64,000 bases of DNA, taken from positions 38,559,765 through 38,623,764 of the forward strand of contig NC_134514.1 in assembly GCF_027942865.1 (NCBI RefSeq). The letters run 5' to 3'. The position numbers were made by a program, and so were the translations under genes. Shown piece after piece: positions 34,301-45,300 of the stretch. The DNA comes from Odontesthes bonariensis. Taxonomy: Eukaryota > Chordata > Actinopteri > Atheriniformes > Atherinopsidae. The notes beneath the pieces were generated by a model. The model was not told the origin of the DNA and did no database searches. It saw nothing but the letters and a program-made list of their open reading frames with translations. The number at the start of each line of letters is the position of its first letter. Position 1 is the stretch's first letter.

Positions 34301-35287
34301 TAAGATTTTAATCTTAAATCATATTTATTTATTTCACCAATAACTGCTGACGGTAACCTGGGTTACATTACACATATACTGTAGAATGTTAGGATGCTGT
34401 ATAAGGATGGCATCTTCATGTCATTTAATCAGGTTAGGATTTTTAGATACTTACAAGTCAGACATTTCATACAGAATCATTTGAATCAATTTTCTTCACT
34501 ACCACAGCCATCATCACTTGATGCAATCCTAAAAACCCAGCCTAATGTTAGGGGAACTGTATCAAAGCTGTACACAAATATATTTGACGTGGAAGGTTCT
34601 TAATTGACAATAATAAAGGAAAACTGGGAGGTTTAACCCAGCGGTTAACCCTATTTGTGACAGATGTAAGCACACACTTCCTACTCTCTTCCACACATTT
34701 TGGTCATGTTCAAGTCTAACTGCACTCTGTCTGTGTATTCAGCAACTTCAGGTCTAACTGTTGATCCCTGTACTTTTATTGGACTCTTTGGTGTACCATC
34801 AGATGAGCTCCTTCTACAAAAGCCACAATTAAGTAGTGCAGCCTACTCCTCCCTTTTAGCATCTTTGTATGTGTTTGTGAGCTTCATTAACTAAAAAAAG
34901 TCAGTTACCTCTGATCCGAAATCTTACCATCTTTTCTTGAGAAGACATGAGCTCTTGTATGCCCCCCTTCCAGGTCAGAGCGGTATGGGCAGCTACCATG
35001 GCAAACACACCTTCGACCAGCTGAGCCACCAGAAAGCGTGCCTCGTCCGCTCCCTGAACATGGAGAGTGTTAATCTGGCACGCTATCCTCCTCAAGACCG
35101 CCGCCGGGCACGCCGGGTCCGGATGGCCCTCAGGTCACCTCTGATTGACACGTCTAAAAGGACGCTGGTCTGGGCTGTTTTTGCCACCATCATTGGCCTG
35201 GGCCTCTTCGTCACCCTGCTGGTCATCCTGCTCATTGCAGCAGGCCTTAACTGTACCTGCTGGTACTGGAGAGGCTTTTATAACTAG
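22391..35287 (+). CDS. ALDH3-family aldehyde dehydrogenase with C-terminal membrane anchor
   Basis: Coding exons: 22391-22546, 22636-22867, 24421-24506, 24785-24993, 25420-25537, 25634-25775, 25863-26029, 26114-26213 and 34974-35287. All junctions are GT-AG and in phase; the protein is 507 residues. Catalytic signatures are intact: PWNYPW-type [25 protein letters not shown] with general base Glu208, GQTCIAPDY with nucleophile Cys242, and [10 protein letters not shown]. Exons 2-8 have exactly the lengths of those in the upstream gene. The C-terminus differs: [13 protein letters not shown], then a hydrophobic segment at residues 467-494 and a short tail [11 protein letters not shown] with two Cys that could be acylated (inference). 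RYPPQ recalls ALDH3B, so the paralogue (aldh3a, 3b or 3d type) is left open. The last intron is 8.8 kb because two LINEs inserted there. Confidence 0.9.
26497..26579 (+). repeat. 83-bp target-site duplication, left copy
   Basis: Begins TACAGTCATGTGAAAAAGAT. It is identical to 28,011-28,093 and flanks the L2 insertion. Confidence 0.9.
26580..28010 (+). mobile_element. 5'-truncated L2-like LINE (copy B) with 83-bp flanking duplication
   Basis: The insertion starts at 26,580, one base before an ATG-led RT frame, and ends in a (TTA)n tail at 27,990-28,010. An exact 83-bp direct repeat of intron DNA flanks it. It lies in the last intron of aldh3 gene 2 in the sense orientation. The 3' end includes the AAAGTGCGGTACAAATTAAA type terminus. 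Confidence 0.9.
26581..27891 (+). pseudogene. L2-like reverse transcriptase part
   Basis: The 436-residue open frame begins [17 protein letters not shown], within the RT domain. It includes [20 protein letters not shown] and [20 protein letters not shown], and ends in a typical L2 C-terminus. The catalytic box is SADD instead of YADD; both Asp are kept but the preceding Tyr is replaced. The endonuclease is missing because of 5' truncation. The long open frame suggests a fairly recent insertion. Confidence 0.85.
28011..28093 (+). repeat. 83-bp target-site duplication, right copy
   Basis: Identical to 26,497-26,579. The LINE tail (TTA)n ends directly before it. Confidence 0.9.
28300..29640 (-). 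pseudogene. Rex1-like reverse transcriptase, frameshifted and active-site mutated
   Basis: Two minus-strand frames cover the RT: one from [20 protein letters not shown] through [20 protein letters not shown], then [20 protein letters not shown] to the C-terminal [15 protein letters not shown]. The motif [20 protein letters not shown] is typical of Rex1. The catalytic box reads YSDG where YSDD is expected, so the second metal-binding Asp is lost. At least two frameshifts (near 29,250 and 29,530) separate the pieces. Confidence 0.8.
29655..30430 (-). repeat. 51-bp coding VNTR with 150-bp higher-order period inside the LINE
   Basis: Units of 51 bp, some 48 bp, begin AGGTGGAGGTGTAGCTTGGC on plus. 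A 150-bp higher-order unit (51+51+48) recurs with GCTCAGGATG at 29,841, 29,991 and 30,141. On minus it encodes a 17-residue proline-rich repeat of the type [17 protein letters not shown], open for 181 codons at 29,628-30,173. Degenerate units continue to about 30,425, where LINE codons for RTVRCYP resume. The array replaces the LINE segment between endonuclease and RT. Confidence 0.9.
30706..31593. mobile_element. DNA transposon inserted in the Rex1-like LINE
   Basis: LINE codons for NVKEA (minus, ending 31,594) and [10 protein letters not shown] (starting about 30,705) should be adjacent but are 0.9 kb apart. The insert has weak inverted ends (GGCTCTAGC... and GGCTTAAGC... read inward). It carries two copies, about 47 bp each, of a block starting CCACCGCCGTGACAGACGCG (31,339 and 31,551). 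It encodes one MADF-like protein fragment. The superfamily is uncertain; PIF-Harbinger fits the type of protein. Confidence 0.6.
30965..31246 (-). pseudogene. MADF/Myb-SANT-like DNA-binding domain fragment
   Basis: The 93-residue minus frame contains [40 protein letters not shown] and [14 protein letters not shown]. This has the layout of a MADF domain (first Trp/Leu helix, GxxxxxxxxxxxWKxLRDRYxK). Such domains form the second protein of PIF-Harbinger elements and also occur in host transcription factors. Here it ends after the domain, inside a short transposon, so I take it as a remnant. Confidence 0.6.
31672..32160. mobile_element. MITE with TTTCCACTATGCAGTCCGG inverted ends
   Basis: The ends carry CGTTTCCACTATGCAGTCCG on the left and the inverted counterpart on the right (CGGACTGCATAGTGGAAAC), together about 35 bp. 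The element splits the LINE between codons for LTGFVQ and VDCPTR, apparently with a TA duplication. Inside, the minus strand encodes a trihelix/Myb-like piece ([30 protein letters not shown]), showing descent from an element with a Myb-type accessory protein. Confidence 0.75.
32161..32786 (-). pseudogene. Rex1-like apurinic endonuclease domain, internally deleted
   Basis: The first frame runs to [20 protein letters not shown] and [13 protein letters not shown]. The second has [39 protein letters not shown] and [15 protein letters not shown]. The stretch that should join them, containing the catalytic Glu of the ETW motif, is deleted and the frame is shifted, so the endonuclease is dead. The following part of the domain resumes at 31,671 beyond a MITE. 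Confidence 0.8.
32842..34970. other. Remainder of the last aldh3 gene 2 intron
   Basis: No exon or ORF of recognisable family. Sequence near 33,780-34,380 looks like dispersed repeat (cag-rich CT stretches, GTAACCTGGGTTAC palindromic patch at about 34,354-34,367), but I cannot delimit it. Confidence 0.4.
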
Positions 35288-35540
35288 ACTTCTCCCCTTC
35301 TTAAAAAAAGTACCTACTGCAATGATTTCCACACTTTAAATCTCGTTTTATACTCAAAAGTATCGCTAAAAAAGAAAGGGGATAATCCTTTGGTCAATCT
35401 AACTTTTACTTGCTGTGTCTGTTTTGTATCAGATGTCTTCATTCACGCTGTACAAAGAGTGCCTTTCTTCTGTGTTCTTTATTTCAAGTTAATATATATT
35501 TACTTTCTTAAGGAACATGTATTGATCTGTTTTGTTCCTG

Positions 35541-35546
35541 AATAAA
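35541..35546 (+). terminator. Polyadenylation signal of aldh3 gene 2
   Basis: AATAAA lies about 250 bp after the stop codon and is followed at 35,555 by an 18-base A run. No other AATAAA lies nearer the stop. Confidence 0.7.
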
Positions 35547-36438
35547 AGATTTGTAAAAAAAAAAAAAAAAAACTTTGTTCATGTATTAAAAAGGATTAGT
35601 ATTGATTGTTTGATTTTTTTTTCATTTTTATTGCCTTTACCTTTCAAAAAAAAAAAAAAGTTAAATGATAATCTCTTAATTCAATGATTTTAATACTTAT
35701 CACTGCATGAAAAGTGGGATTTTCGTCAGTATGCGGCACTGTAGATTGTCGTGAAAGTTCAGGTTTACGGCTGTTCACGGCAATTTGCAGGCAATGCAGA
35801 AAACTGCCGTGAATTGCCGAAAATTGACGTGGGCCTGGCTTGGCAGTCATCCCCCTATGACCCCCTGCTCCGAATTCTAGGGGAGGCTATACAAATGCAA
35901 ATCAGGGTTGCAGGGGGAGTTATATCCCAGGTGAGATTTTTCTAAAAGGTAAAATCTCTGGTACAAATAGATCAGGCTAAGTATAGCCTAATTATAGAAT
36001 CTTACATTTTAGCTTGAATTGATTTATTTAATGAAAGTATGATCGATTAACTACTGTGTATGTCATTAGCAATGGCAAATGTTATGTAAAAAAGATATAC
36101 AAAATCAGAATTAGCTTTTTTGGCCAGGTTGGTGTAAACAAACAAGTAATTTGACTCTGGTTAATCTTTGCTCTCAAAGTACAACACTCAACAATAACAT
36201 AAAAAAGAATAAAAAATACAGAACAGTAACAATAGAATTAAGGCTACACATAAGAATAAGACACTATGGGTGGGAATGTCTGCTTTCTTTGTTTATGTGC
36301 TAGTCGTGCAAGTAGGCATGACCATGACCTCTCTCGTGATTGGACGAGGAGTAGAAGGCTTGTCGGGCTCCTCCAATCACATGCGAGGTTATTGTTATAC
36401 GGAAGGACTCGCGAGACAAGCTCGCCCTGGCTCGCATC

Positions 36439-36448
36439 TATATAAAAG
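36439..36448 (+). promoter_or_regulatory. TATA box of the large transposon's first gene
   Basis: TATATAAAAG lies about 40 bp upstream of the ATG at 36,480, within a GC-richer stretch. The short distance implies a very short leader. Confidence 0.5.
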
Positions 36449-36479
36449 GTGTGCCTGTAAAACTCTTGTTTGTACAAAG

Positions 36480-39400
36480 ATGGAAGTCCCAAGACGGAAG
36501 GAAAGACCTCGGCGCTTCTGTGAACATTGCAACAATGAACTCTCTCATTCACAGTATTATGACTACAGAAGGCGCTATTTCAAAAATGGAGTTTGGGAGA
36601 GAAAATCCAAAAGGGCCAGGTATGATAACGTACAGAGTCTGCTGATATCCAGTCATGACCCAACCGGCGGGAGTTGTGTACAACCTGGAGTTGGAGAGAT
36701 TGATGAACGTGAAATGCAGTCCGAGGACCCAGAAATAGAAGTGGTGGAAGAACATGAAGAAATGCACCCAGTGACCGACCGTTCAGACACAGGTGTAAAA
36801 ATTGGCTTTGTTCTTAGACATTATGAATGAAATAAGTCTCAGTACTTATCCATTATGACCTAAAGTGATCCAGGAGTAGAAAGACAAAACAATTGGGAAA
36901 GCCTGGGAAAGCAAGGGCAGATTCACACACACACATTGTTTTGGGCTGATCCAGGGAATATGATAGCCTGGGTGCCAGCCGAACTTAGCCCCGCCCATAA
37001 AAGTTTTGGGAAGTTGGGTCTGGCTCTGCTCAGTTGGGAAATCATTATGCCCGACCAAGAATCGGTCGACCCAATCAGATTGCCAGGGCGGGCTTTATAC
37101 GATGATGGACAGATGATCAACAGGGACATTATCGACTACGTCACTAAAGAGCGCTTGGTTTGACTTCGTTTGAAACAAACATGGCTGCCGCTGGAGAGCT
37201 AGGGTGTGTAGATTCTGCCATCGAGTCTGTTCTACAGGATCTCCACATTGCATTCATTTTGAAAGACGAACAGAGGAACGCAATAAAGGCTTTTATCGAT
37301 AGAAAAGATGTTTTTGCCGTCCTTCCTACAACAAGTGTATGTTGCTTAATCTACGTCACATACTACGTTGCTCTGATTGGTTGTAGGCCTATCCAATTGA
37401 GCGAAGAGGCATTTTTTCTCCTGGTTCGGTTGAAACAAGCCCCATACTCAAAACTCTATTGAGCGGTATCAGACTCACATTCTGACTAGAATCGTGAGTA
37501 TGACGTAGTCAGGCTAGGAATATGACGAAGCATGTTGAACTTACTCATGTCCAATCATACTCAGTCGAGTGTGAGTCCAACCTATGAGGCTATAAATACA
37601 AATGATACCCGGAAATCGAGGCGCAGTCTGACAGACTTCCTGCGGGGATTCTTTCCCACTGAGCCCAGCGCTGATATGCTTTGACGTGTGACTACCAATA
37701 AAGACTTCATTTTCACTTGAATTTCTCCGGTCCGTTCTTGAGCTTCCAACTAAAAGAACCAAATCTAACAATGGTGCCGTGACACGAGGTTGGCGGGCTC
37801 GGAGGACGGCTCGAGGTGATTGGAGGGACGACTTTTTTCAGACAATTTGAGGCGCCAGAACTAAGGTGAGCAGAACACCACTTAATGACTAAATGTGAAA
37901 TTTCTGCATATTGGGTAACCTAAATGAAGTTGTCTGAATTGAGTTGTCCTCTGGTCATGGTAAATCCAAGTGTTAATGTACTGTCTGATGTTTGCATTGA
38001 ATGGTAACACGTCCAGTATAAACAGCTTCACACAGGGAAAGTGAATAAGTGTCCTGACAAGTGAATTCGAACAAACAAAAGACAAGATAAATTCATTTTA
38101 TAAATGATTATACCATTCGGGGAACTTGTCTTCAAAATTAAGAGGTTTCCGTGCACGAATAGCTACGTGTGACGAAGTAGTTTATAATTCCCGAAAAGGA
38201 ACCGGGTCGACTACAAAAATAAAATTAGTGGAATTCCGGGACGGAAGGGCTTCTCCCCTGACGGTAGTTGGGACGAAGGATTGAGGCCTTCCGGGCTGCG
38301 AAGCAGTCTAAATCCCGAAACTGAGTTAGGTTGACTGAACAAATTTAAATTGTAGGACACAGGGACAGAATTTGGTTTATTTTCATGCAACTGTGGGGTG
38401 GGGTTCCTGCTTGATTGATATTTTACTGCACATATCATGCAGATCTCAAGTGGTTCTGTTTCAAAATATTGGGGTTGGTATAGATAAAAAGGGGGGAGAA
38501 AACAGTATTTTTATGGTGTGAATATGTCACAAAAATTGAATGAAAGATGAAAGAAAATGGTCCCGAGGTGAGAAGAAAAACGAGGGACAGATAAATTGGA
38601 CTGGAGAAATGCAGAAAAAGAGTGTGTGAGTTTGCTCCACTGAGGCTGATTGTGTGTGTTCAAAATGTTTTCAAAACAAACGAGAGACTAAGAATCAAGC
38701 ACATGCATAATACAGAAGGAAAAAGTTGAAATATGATATATTTGATCCCAAAGTTTGTTGACAAAAGTTAACAATTTTTTTTCAGCATCAACGCACTAAT
38801 AAGAGACCTATAAGAAAAAATCAACAGATTTGGAGGCTTGGCCTGAGGCCTGAGGTTTCTAACTAAAGATCAGCTGTGCAGCAGCATTACAGGAATAATG
38901 AATAATGAAAAGCCTCAAACGCTTGTTGAGCCATAATATTCCCAATTTAATTTTATAGTTGTTCTCTTTGTCATAAATGCGCACACCCTAAGATTGTCTT
39001 TTCTCAACCATGCTTCCTTTTTTCTCTCATTCAGCCCTGAGAGTGAGAACAATCCAAACAGACTCTGAGTGATCATTGGCCTGAGTTTATAATGATATAA
39101 TGATTATAATGGGGGTTTAGTTTTGTACTAGAGCAATTAGTATTAATTCATCCATCTATTTTAACATGCATATGATTGGGAAACACACTCAAGTATGTAG
39201 ATAAACTGAAAACAGCTTTACAATGCAAAAATCGCAGTGATGAGATCCAAAATAAATCCAAGAAGAACAGTGTTTGAGACATTCATACAAATTGTTGCTG
39301 AAATAAAATTTAATAGCTCCGTTAAAGAGCTAAAGTCAAATACACAAGCAGAGTGTTTAGGAGATTTGCTCCTTTAATTCAAAAACAAATCAACATATTG

Positions 39401-42336
39401 AAACTATGTTTTCCACCTGAAGCAGGACTGAGATCAGACAGTCAGACCATATGACATAAGGTTAAACGATCAGGATTTAATATCACGGCCAGACAGTCAG
39501 ATGTCAAACAATTTGATATCATCTTAAAGTTATTAAAGCCTAGCCTTTATTGTTATTAGGAGATATTAACTTGACTTTAAAATTTTAGCTGCTCTAAATT
39601 TGCCTCTTTTCACCAATTCAATAGTCAATAGTTATCACCAATATTTAGACTCAAACTAAACCATTTGACTATTTAACTAAATCATTTAAAGGAAGGGTAG
39701 GAGATCCTGGATTTTGAGTCCAGCGAAGCTGCATTTTGAAAATACACAGGTAAAAAGTCCCAACCTTTTTCTTCACTTTCCCCCCGAAGGCACGCCTCTA
39801 GAGTACATGAACGCGCACGAGCACGAAGGTGCACGAGCGCTGTTCTGACAGCAAGCATCGATCGTTGCCGTATTTAGTATTTAGTATTTAGTTTATGCTA
39901 ACTATACGTTTAATAATGCTAGGTGCTAGCCAAGCTGGCTCTAGTTTAGCTTCCTGCCAAGCTTCTGGATGTTCACGGAGCAGGGTACGCACACAGGGGG
40001 GGGGGGGGGAGCAGATTGCAGTTTGATAGATGCATCAGAATCCAATCATTGTGAACGGTCCGTTTACAATGATTGGATTCTGTTTGTCCTAGATTGTACG
40101 TTCTAGAGGCCACTAAAACTTTTCATATTTGTGTCAAAAATTTTAATTAATTGGTTGCAATGGGGATGTGAAGAGTATTTCAGGCAATATGTAAAAAAAT
40201 GTTCCAGAAAAAGATCCCCTACCCTGCCTTTAACTACTTAACTGCAGCAGATCGAAGAAACATTTAATATGCTTTCTTAACAAAGAAGCAAAGAGGTTTA
40301 AATAAATTAGGCCATTAGGAGAATAACAGCTGCAGCAAAGACTGAGCCATAACAAGACAAGTCAAGGTTTGTTTTTATGGCGCATTTAAAAACAGTGAGC
40401 ACAGGGCAGCTTAGTGAGCCAAAATAAAGATCTGTGCAGGCACACAGACTTAATTTTGGCTAAAGCAATTCCCTATCAAAGCTGTCACCAAGGCAGCTTT
40501 TTACCATCTCAGAAATATCAACAGAATTAAAGGTTTCCTCTCCCAAAAAGACCAGGAGAAACTCATCCATGCATTCATCTCCAGTAGACTCGATTACTGT
40601 AACGCTCTTTTAACTGGACTTCCCAAAAAGAGCATTACACATCTGCAGCTCATCCAGAACGCTGCTGCTAGAGTTTTAACCTGGACAAAGAGATCTGAAC
40701 ACATCACACCAGTTTTAAAATCTTTACTCTGGCTTCCAGTCAGTCACAGAATAGATTTTAAAAGCCTGCTGATGGTTTACAAATCCCAGAATGGTTTAGG
40801 CCCAAAGTACATCTGTGATCTGTTCAGAGAATATAAAGCCAGCAGAGCTCTTAGATCCAAGGACTCAGGTCAGCTGGTCCAGTCCAGAGTCCAGACTAAA
40901 CATGGAGAAGCAGCATTTAGCTGTTATGCTGCAAACAAGTGGAACAAACTGCCAGTGGAGATTAAACTTTCACCAAATGTAGACATTTTTAAATCCAGGT
41001 TAAAAACATTTCTGTTCTCATGTGTCTATGCATGAAATATCTTTTAACTTATCTAGACTGTTGCCTGATTTTAAATTCACTTAAATGATTTTATTTGTTT
41101 CTCTTTATATTATTTTATGTATTTTTAATGCTTCTTGCACTCCCTGCTGCAATGCTTTTATTTTATGTAAAGCACTTTGAACTGTTTGTACATGAAATGT
41201 GCTATACAAATAAATTTGATTTGATTTGATTTGATATTATGCATTATATTATGCATTAGTTAACCTAATATTTTATATGATATATAATATATGACCTATA
41301 TATGAATGTTTTCAGGTTGTCCCACATGAGGCCTGGACGGGGAGAAAATACCCTGTCCATAGCCTTTTTTGGGACAGTATGAGGACTTGTGTGAATGTGG
41401 GAAACAAGGTTCGGTTGCCAAGCGATGGCCATGGTGAGTGGGGGCTGAGGAGATCCCAAAGGGGGCACTAACGGCTTGGGGGACAAGGGCTACCTGAGGG
41501 GGGAGGAGGAGGAGGACGCCAATAGGTGGCGTGATGGAAATTCGAACTGTGCTCAGTCATTGCCTGTGGTTGAAAGAAAAAGGATATGAATGGGATGAAT
41601 GAAATGTTCTGTAATTAGGTGTTTTGGTTCATCGGAAGACGTTCCATTAGAGATGACCAGAAAGTTTTTAATCTAGTGCACTAAATCGATCAATCAATCA
41701 GACGTTATTTATATAGCACTTCTCATCCAAGAAAATATGGAACAACGACCTTTCAGATAAAACAAAGCAGTGAAACCCAAGGCCACATACAGACACATGC
41801 ACACTCACATATAAAGCCACGCACACACACACACACGCCACACATACTGAAAGGAAAATCAGGAGCAGGGACCACAACGTGATCCTCAAAGAAAAATAAA
41901 GGATGAATTAGGATAAATAAAGAAATAAAATGAACCTATGTTTTTAATATCTGTATGGAAACATGTTATGGTATCATGTGATGTTAGAAACAGCTAGTTA
42001 AAATGTGGTTGCTTCTCACAGTTATGGCTATTGTAATAATAATTACTAACTAAATTCGAAAATGGCATTATAATGCATAACTGTATGTTCTGCATGGGTT
42101 GTTTTCCAGATGAAACAGCAGATGACCAAAGCATTCATCTTTTCCTGGACTCCAGTGATTCAGAGTCAGATGATGAAGACATCTCCTGTTTTGTGGTAAG
42201 CATGACATTACCTTTGAATATAGCCTACAAGTATAAAGTTCCATACATGTTCATCCAGAACTCAAACGGGAAACCCAAACAGGTTTCATCTCCAGTTCCT
42301 GTGTGCTACAATGGCTGGACGGCGTCTCGCATTTAG
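36480..42336 (+). CDS. ORF1 of the large transposon: Cys/His domain plus acidic tail
   Basis: Exon 1, 36480-36792, starts MEVPRRKERPRR and has a small zinc-finger-like unit FCEHCNNELSHSQYYDYRRR (CxxC...H/Y spacing), followed by a basic KRAR patch and an acidic part (EIEVVEEHEEMHPV). The donor CAG|gtgtaa is in phase with an acceptor at 42,109. Exon 2 (42110-42195) encodes DETADDQ...LFLDSSDSESDDEDI. A possible exon 3 (42283-42336) ends in TAG. The phase match across a 5.3-kb intron filled by later insertions supports a true intron. Function is unknown; N-terminal finger plus acidic tail proteins occur in large fish DNA transposons (general recollection). The first exon frame also extends upstream to 36,270, but the TATA box favours 36,480. 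Confidence 0.45.
36964..37516. mobile_element. Short DNA transposon with exact 9-bp target duplication
   Basis: GGAATATGA at 36,955-36,963 and again at 37,517-37,525 flank an insert with ends TAGCCTG and CAGGCTA. A 9-bp duplication is typical of Mutator-like elements. It lies inside the large transposon's first intron and encloses a helicase-like coding fragment. The inverted ends are short. Confidence 0.75.
37181..37462 (+). pseudogene. RecQ-like helicase N-terminal fragment
   Basis: From MAAAGELGCV the frame reads AIESVLQDLHIAFILKDEQR and NAIKAFIDRKDVFAVLPTTS. This is the Q-motif/motif 0 to Walker A approach of RecQ-type helicases (LKxEQxxAIxxFxxxKDVFxVLPTGxGKS). The P-loop GKS itself is replaced by TSVCCL, so sequence was lost right at the ATP-binding motif. 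The rest of the frame is unrelated. The fragment is cargo of the 9-bp-duplication element, which implies a longer parent carrying a RecQ helicase. Confidence 0.6.
37533..38650 (+). mobile_element. LTR retroelement 5' end: solo 5' LTR, primer-binding site and leader
   Basis: A 238-bp LTR (37,533-37,770) has TGTT...AACA termini, a TATAAATA box near 37,590 and AATAAA near 37,696. It is followed one base later by TGGTGCCGTGAC, a primer-binding site of the kind used with tRNA-His. A leader with a possible splice donor (GAACTAAG|gtgagc, 37,864) follows. I found no gag, pol or env frame and no second LTR, so it is a truncated remnant. Whether it is Gypsy-like or retrovirus-like cannot be told. The right boundary is a guess. 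Confidence 0.65.
38651..39685. other. Unrecognised AT-rich DNA within the large transposon
   Basis: No ORF or repeat structure recognised. Part may be decayed internal sequence of the LTR element. Confidence 0.4.
39690..40229. mobile_element. TTAA-flanked MITE, family B copy 2 (540 bp)
   Basis: TTAA at 39,686-39,689 and 40,230-40,233. The ends are AGGAAGGGTAGGAGATC and, inverted, AGGCAGGGTAGGGGATC (15 of 17). It differs from the copy at 20,152 by small indels, for example loss of about 10 bp after AAGCTTCTGGA and a longer G run. Its interior contains GAACGGTCCGTTTACAATGA, a local palindrome with the upstream AATCATTG. Confidence 0.85.
40470..41236 (+). mobile_element. L2-like LINE 3' fragment (copy C)
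   Basis: Plus-strand frame covering [40 protein letters not shown] and, from 40,772, the C-terminal 87 residues ending KTFLFSCVYA. The 3' tail is (TTGAT)n at about 41,214-41,236. It is closely related to copy A at 16,896. It lies in the large transposon's first intron. Confidence 0.85.
41237..42072. other. Unrecognised DNA with a partial repeat
   Basis: TCAATCAATCAGACGTTATT followed by TATATAGCACTTCTCATCCA (41,690-41,728) looks like another LINE or SINE 3' end on the minus strand. A (CA)n patch lies at 41,822-41,837. No gene is seen. Confidence 0.4.
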
Positions 42337-45300
42337 CTCTCCTGCCTCAACTCCTCTGGTTGAACGCGACCAACTTCCAGCCGGTCCGCAGACCGACCAC
42401 AACAAACTGTTGGTTGCCATCAGCGGACTGTCTCGTCAGTTGAGTCGGGTTGCTACTGACATGAACGAGCAGTTCAGTGCCGTTAACTCCAGGTTGCTGT
42501 CCATTGAGGATCGGTTGGTTGCTCTGGAGTCTAAAAACTGTGCGGGAGAGGCTAACTCCAAGAAAAGAAGACGGGTGCACATTCCTAAGATTGCGGTAAG
42601 AGTATGTTTGACTGCTAGCTGCTAAGCTAAACGTACTATAAAACCACGCCTTTGTTGGTAGCCCAAGCTAAAATTAGCCTAGTAGCCTTGCAAAAGAACA
42701 ACAGAAGCAGTGTAAGTTTCTTTATTAAAGTGTATTTTTTTGTCTTGTAATTTACAGGAAGCCGTACGCCGACTTCCCAACTCGGAGACCAATCCTAGGC
42801 GCTACGATCCGGAGCAAGGGTAAGATTTAAATAATATGCTTTCATTCTTCTGTATAAGGAAATGGACACGTTAATAGATATAATTTGTTTTCACAGGCTA
42901 AACTCTCCTCACAACGAGGCCGTCACCTCTTATTTGCTAGGAGCTATGTCCGCAAGTCCAGATTTACACGATGCTGATAATGACGAAATTGTGTAAGTAA
43001 CTTTTTTTTTTTTTTTTTTTACTGGTTCTCCTTCCTTGCTTGATGTTACTGTGACTTACGTTTGATTTTTATTAATTCCACTCTCATTTAATTGTTTTCC
43101 AGCGGCCTGTAAGACGTACTATGAAAGCATACGCCGGAGTTTCCAATAGAACCAGCCAGGACTTGAGAGAGGGCTAGCGCATTTTGTGGCCGCGGTTGCG
43201 GCCACGACCGGCCATGACTTTCGTGGCCGCGGCCACGACCGGCCATGATCAGGGGATTACCTTTCACAGGTAGGATTCAATATTATTATTGGTTGTATTT
43301 TGTCAATAGAATATTATTGTACTGTATTTGCACTGCAAAAAGTGAAATCTAAGTAAAAAGAAATATCTTAGATCAAAGGGATATATGCTTATTTTTTGTC
43401 CGATAAGATAGTTCTTCTTAGTAAGCGGTTTTTATGTTAGACTGTTTCACTTGTTTGAAGTGTTTCTGTCCTTAATTATCTAAATAAGATATTACAGCTT
43501 GTTAGAGATTTTAGGACCTGTTTTGAGTAAGTACATGCTTGAAGCTAGAATATCAACAGTTTCAAAGCTGGTTTCAAGAAATATAAGGTCTAGTGCATAC
43601 ACACTATGTCAAGATAATGGCTCTAGCATTTACTTAATTCAAGAATATTTTACAATATATTGAGAAAATAGGCCACGTGTATTTAATTAGAATCAAGAAA
43701 AATGTACTTGTTATTAGTTAAAATACACTAATGCTAAGGTATTTGTGGGTTAATTGAGATTAGATATTTTTACTTGTTTTGAAAAATACACATAATTTTT
43801 GTGCTTTTTTTCCTTGTTTTTGAAAGCTGGCTTTTTGCAGTGTGTGTCTGCCGAAATCGTAGCCAGCAAACGTTAAATTCAATTCAATTCAATTCAATTC
43901 ATTTTTATTTATATAGCGCCAAATACAACAAATGTCATCTCAAGGCACTTAGATAGTAAGTCCAATTCAAGCCAATTGGAATTCAATTAATTAATAATAA
44001 TCATAATTCATAAAATAATCCAATTCGTTCATATAGAGCCAATTCAAAAACAATTTCCTAGCTAAGAAAACCAACAGATTGCACTGAAAACTTTTTGTTT
44101 TTCGGTCCAATCTCCCGGCCTGAGCGGCGTGCCTGAGGCGACTGTGGAGAGAAACGACTCCCTTTTAACAGGAAGAAACCTCTGGCAGAACCAGACTCAG
44201 GAAGGGTGGCCATCCGCCTCGACCAGCTGGGGTTTGAGAAGACAGAAAAAGGGGGGGGGAGGGGGGCAGGGGGCCACCGCGACGGCGGCACTGTAACACC
44301 ATTCAAAGGATATCTGTTGGAACAGGGAAACACGAGTTAATGACCACAATAATATCACATATACATAAAGAGAGTAAAGTGAGGAAAGGTGTGTCAGATG
44401 AGGCCCCCCAGCAGTCTAGGCCTATAGCAGCTTAACTATGGGATGTTTCAGGATCACCTGAGCCATCCCTAACTATAAGCTTTATCAAAAAGGAAAGTTT
44501 TAAGCCTGGTCTTAAAAGTGGAAAGGGTGTCTGCTTCCCGGACATTTACTGGCAGCTTATTCCACAATAGAGGGGCCTGATAACTGAAGGCTCTGCCTCC
44601 CATTCTACTTTTAGAAACTCTGGGAACCTCAAGTAAACCTGCAGTTTGGGAACGAAGTGCTCTGTTATGAAAATATCTTACAATGAGATCTTTAAGATAT
44701 GATGGAGCTCGGTCATTAAGAGCTTTATATGTGAGGAGAAGAATCTTAAATTCTATTCTGAATTTAACAGGGAGCCAATGAAGAGAAGCTAAAACTGGAG
44801 AAATATGATCTCTGCTGTTAGTTCTCGTCAAAACTCTGGCTGCAGCATTTTGGATCAACTGAAGGCTTTTCAGAGAATATGTAGGACAGCCCAATAATAA
44901 AGAATTACAGTAGTCCAATCTTGAAGTAACAAATGCATGAATTAGTTTTTCTGCATCACTCTGAGACAAGATGTTCCTGATTTTAACAATATTACGAAGG
45001 TGAAAGAAGGCAGTCCTAGAAACCTGTTTTATATGCGAGTCAAATGATAAGTTCTGGTCAAAAATAACTCCAAGGTTCCTCACTGTAGAACTAGAAGCCG
45101 AGGAAATACCATCTAGAGTAACTATATAGCTAGACAATTTCTCCCTGAAACGCTCAGGTCCAAAGATAACGACTTCAGTTTTGTCTGAATTTAGCAGCAG
45201 ACAGTTCTGAGTCATCCAGGTCTTTATGTCTTTAAGACATGCTTGTAGTCTGACCAACCTATTGGTTTCATCTGGTTTTATAGATAAGTACAGCTGAGTA

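Noticed and set aside
36549-36767. Minus-strand frame with hydrophobic stretches opposite ORF1
   Set aside because: Shadow of ORF1; it has no start context, splice sites or recognisable domain.
44058-44333. Minus-strand frame of 91 residues next to the L2 RT
   Set aside because: It lies in the 3' UTR of the LINE, after its stop codon.
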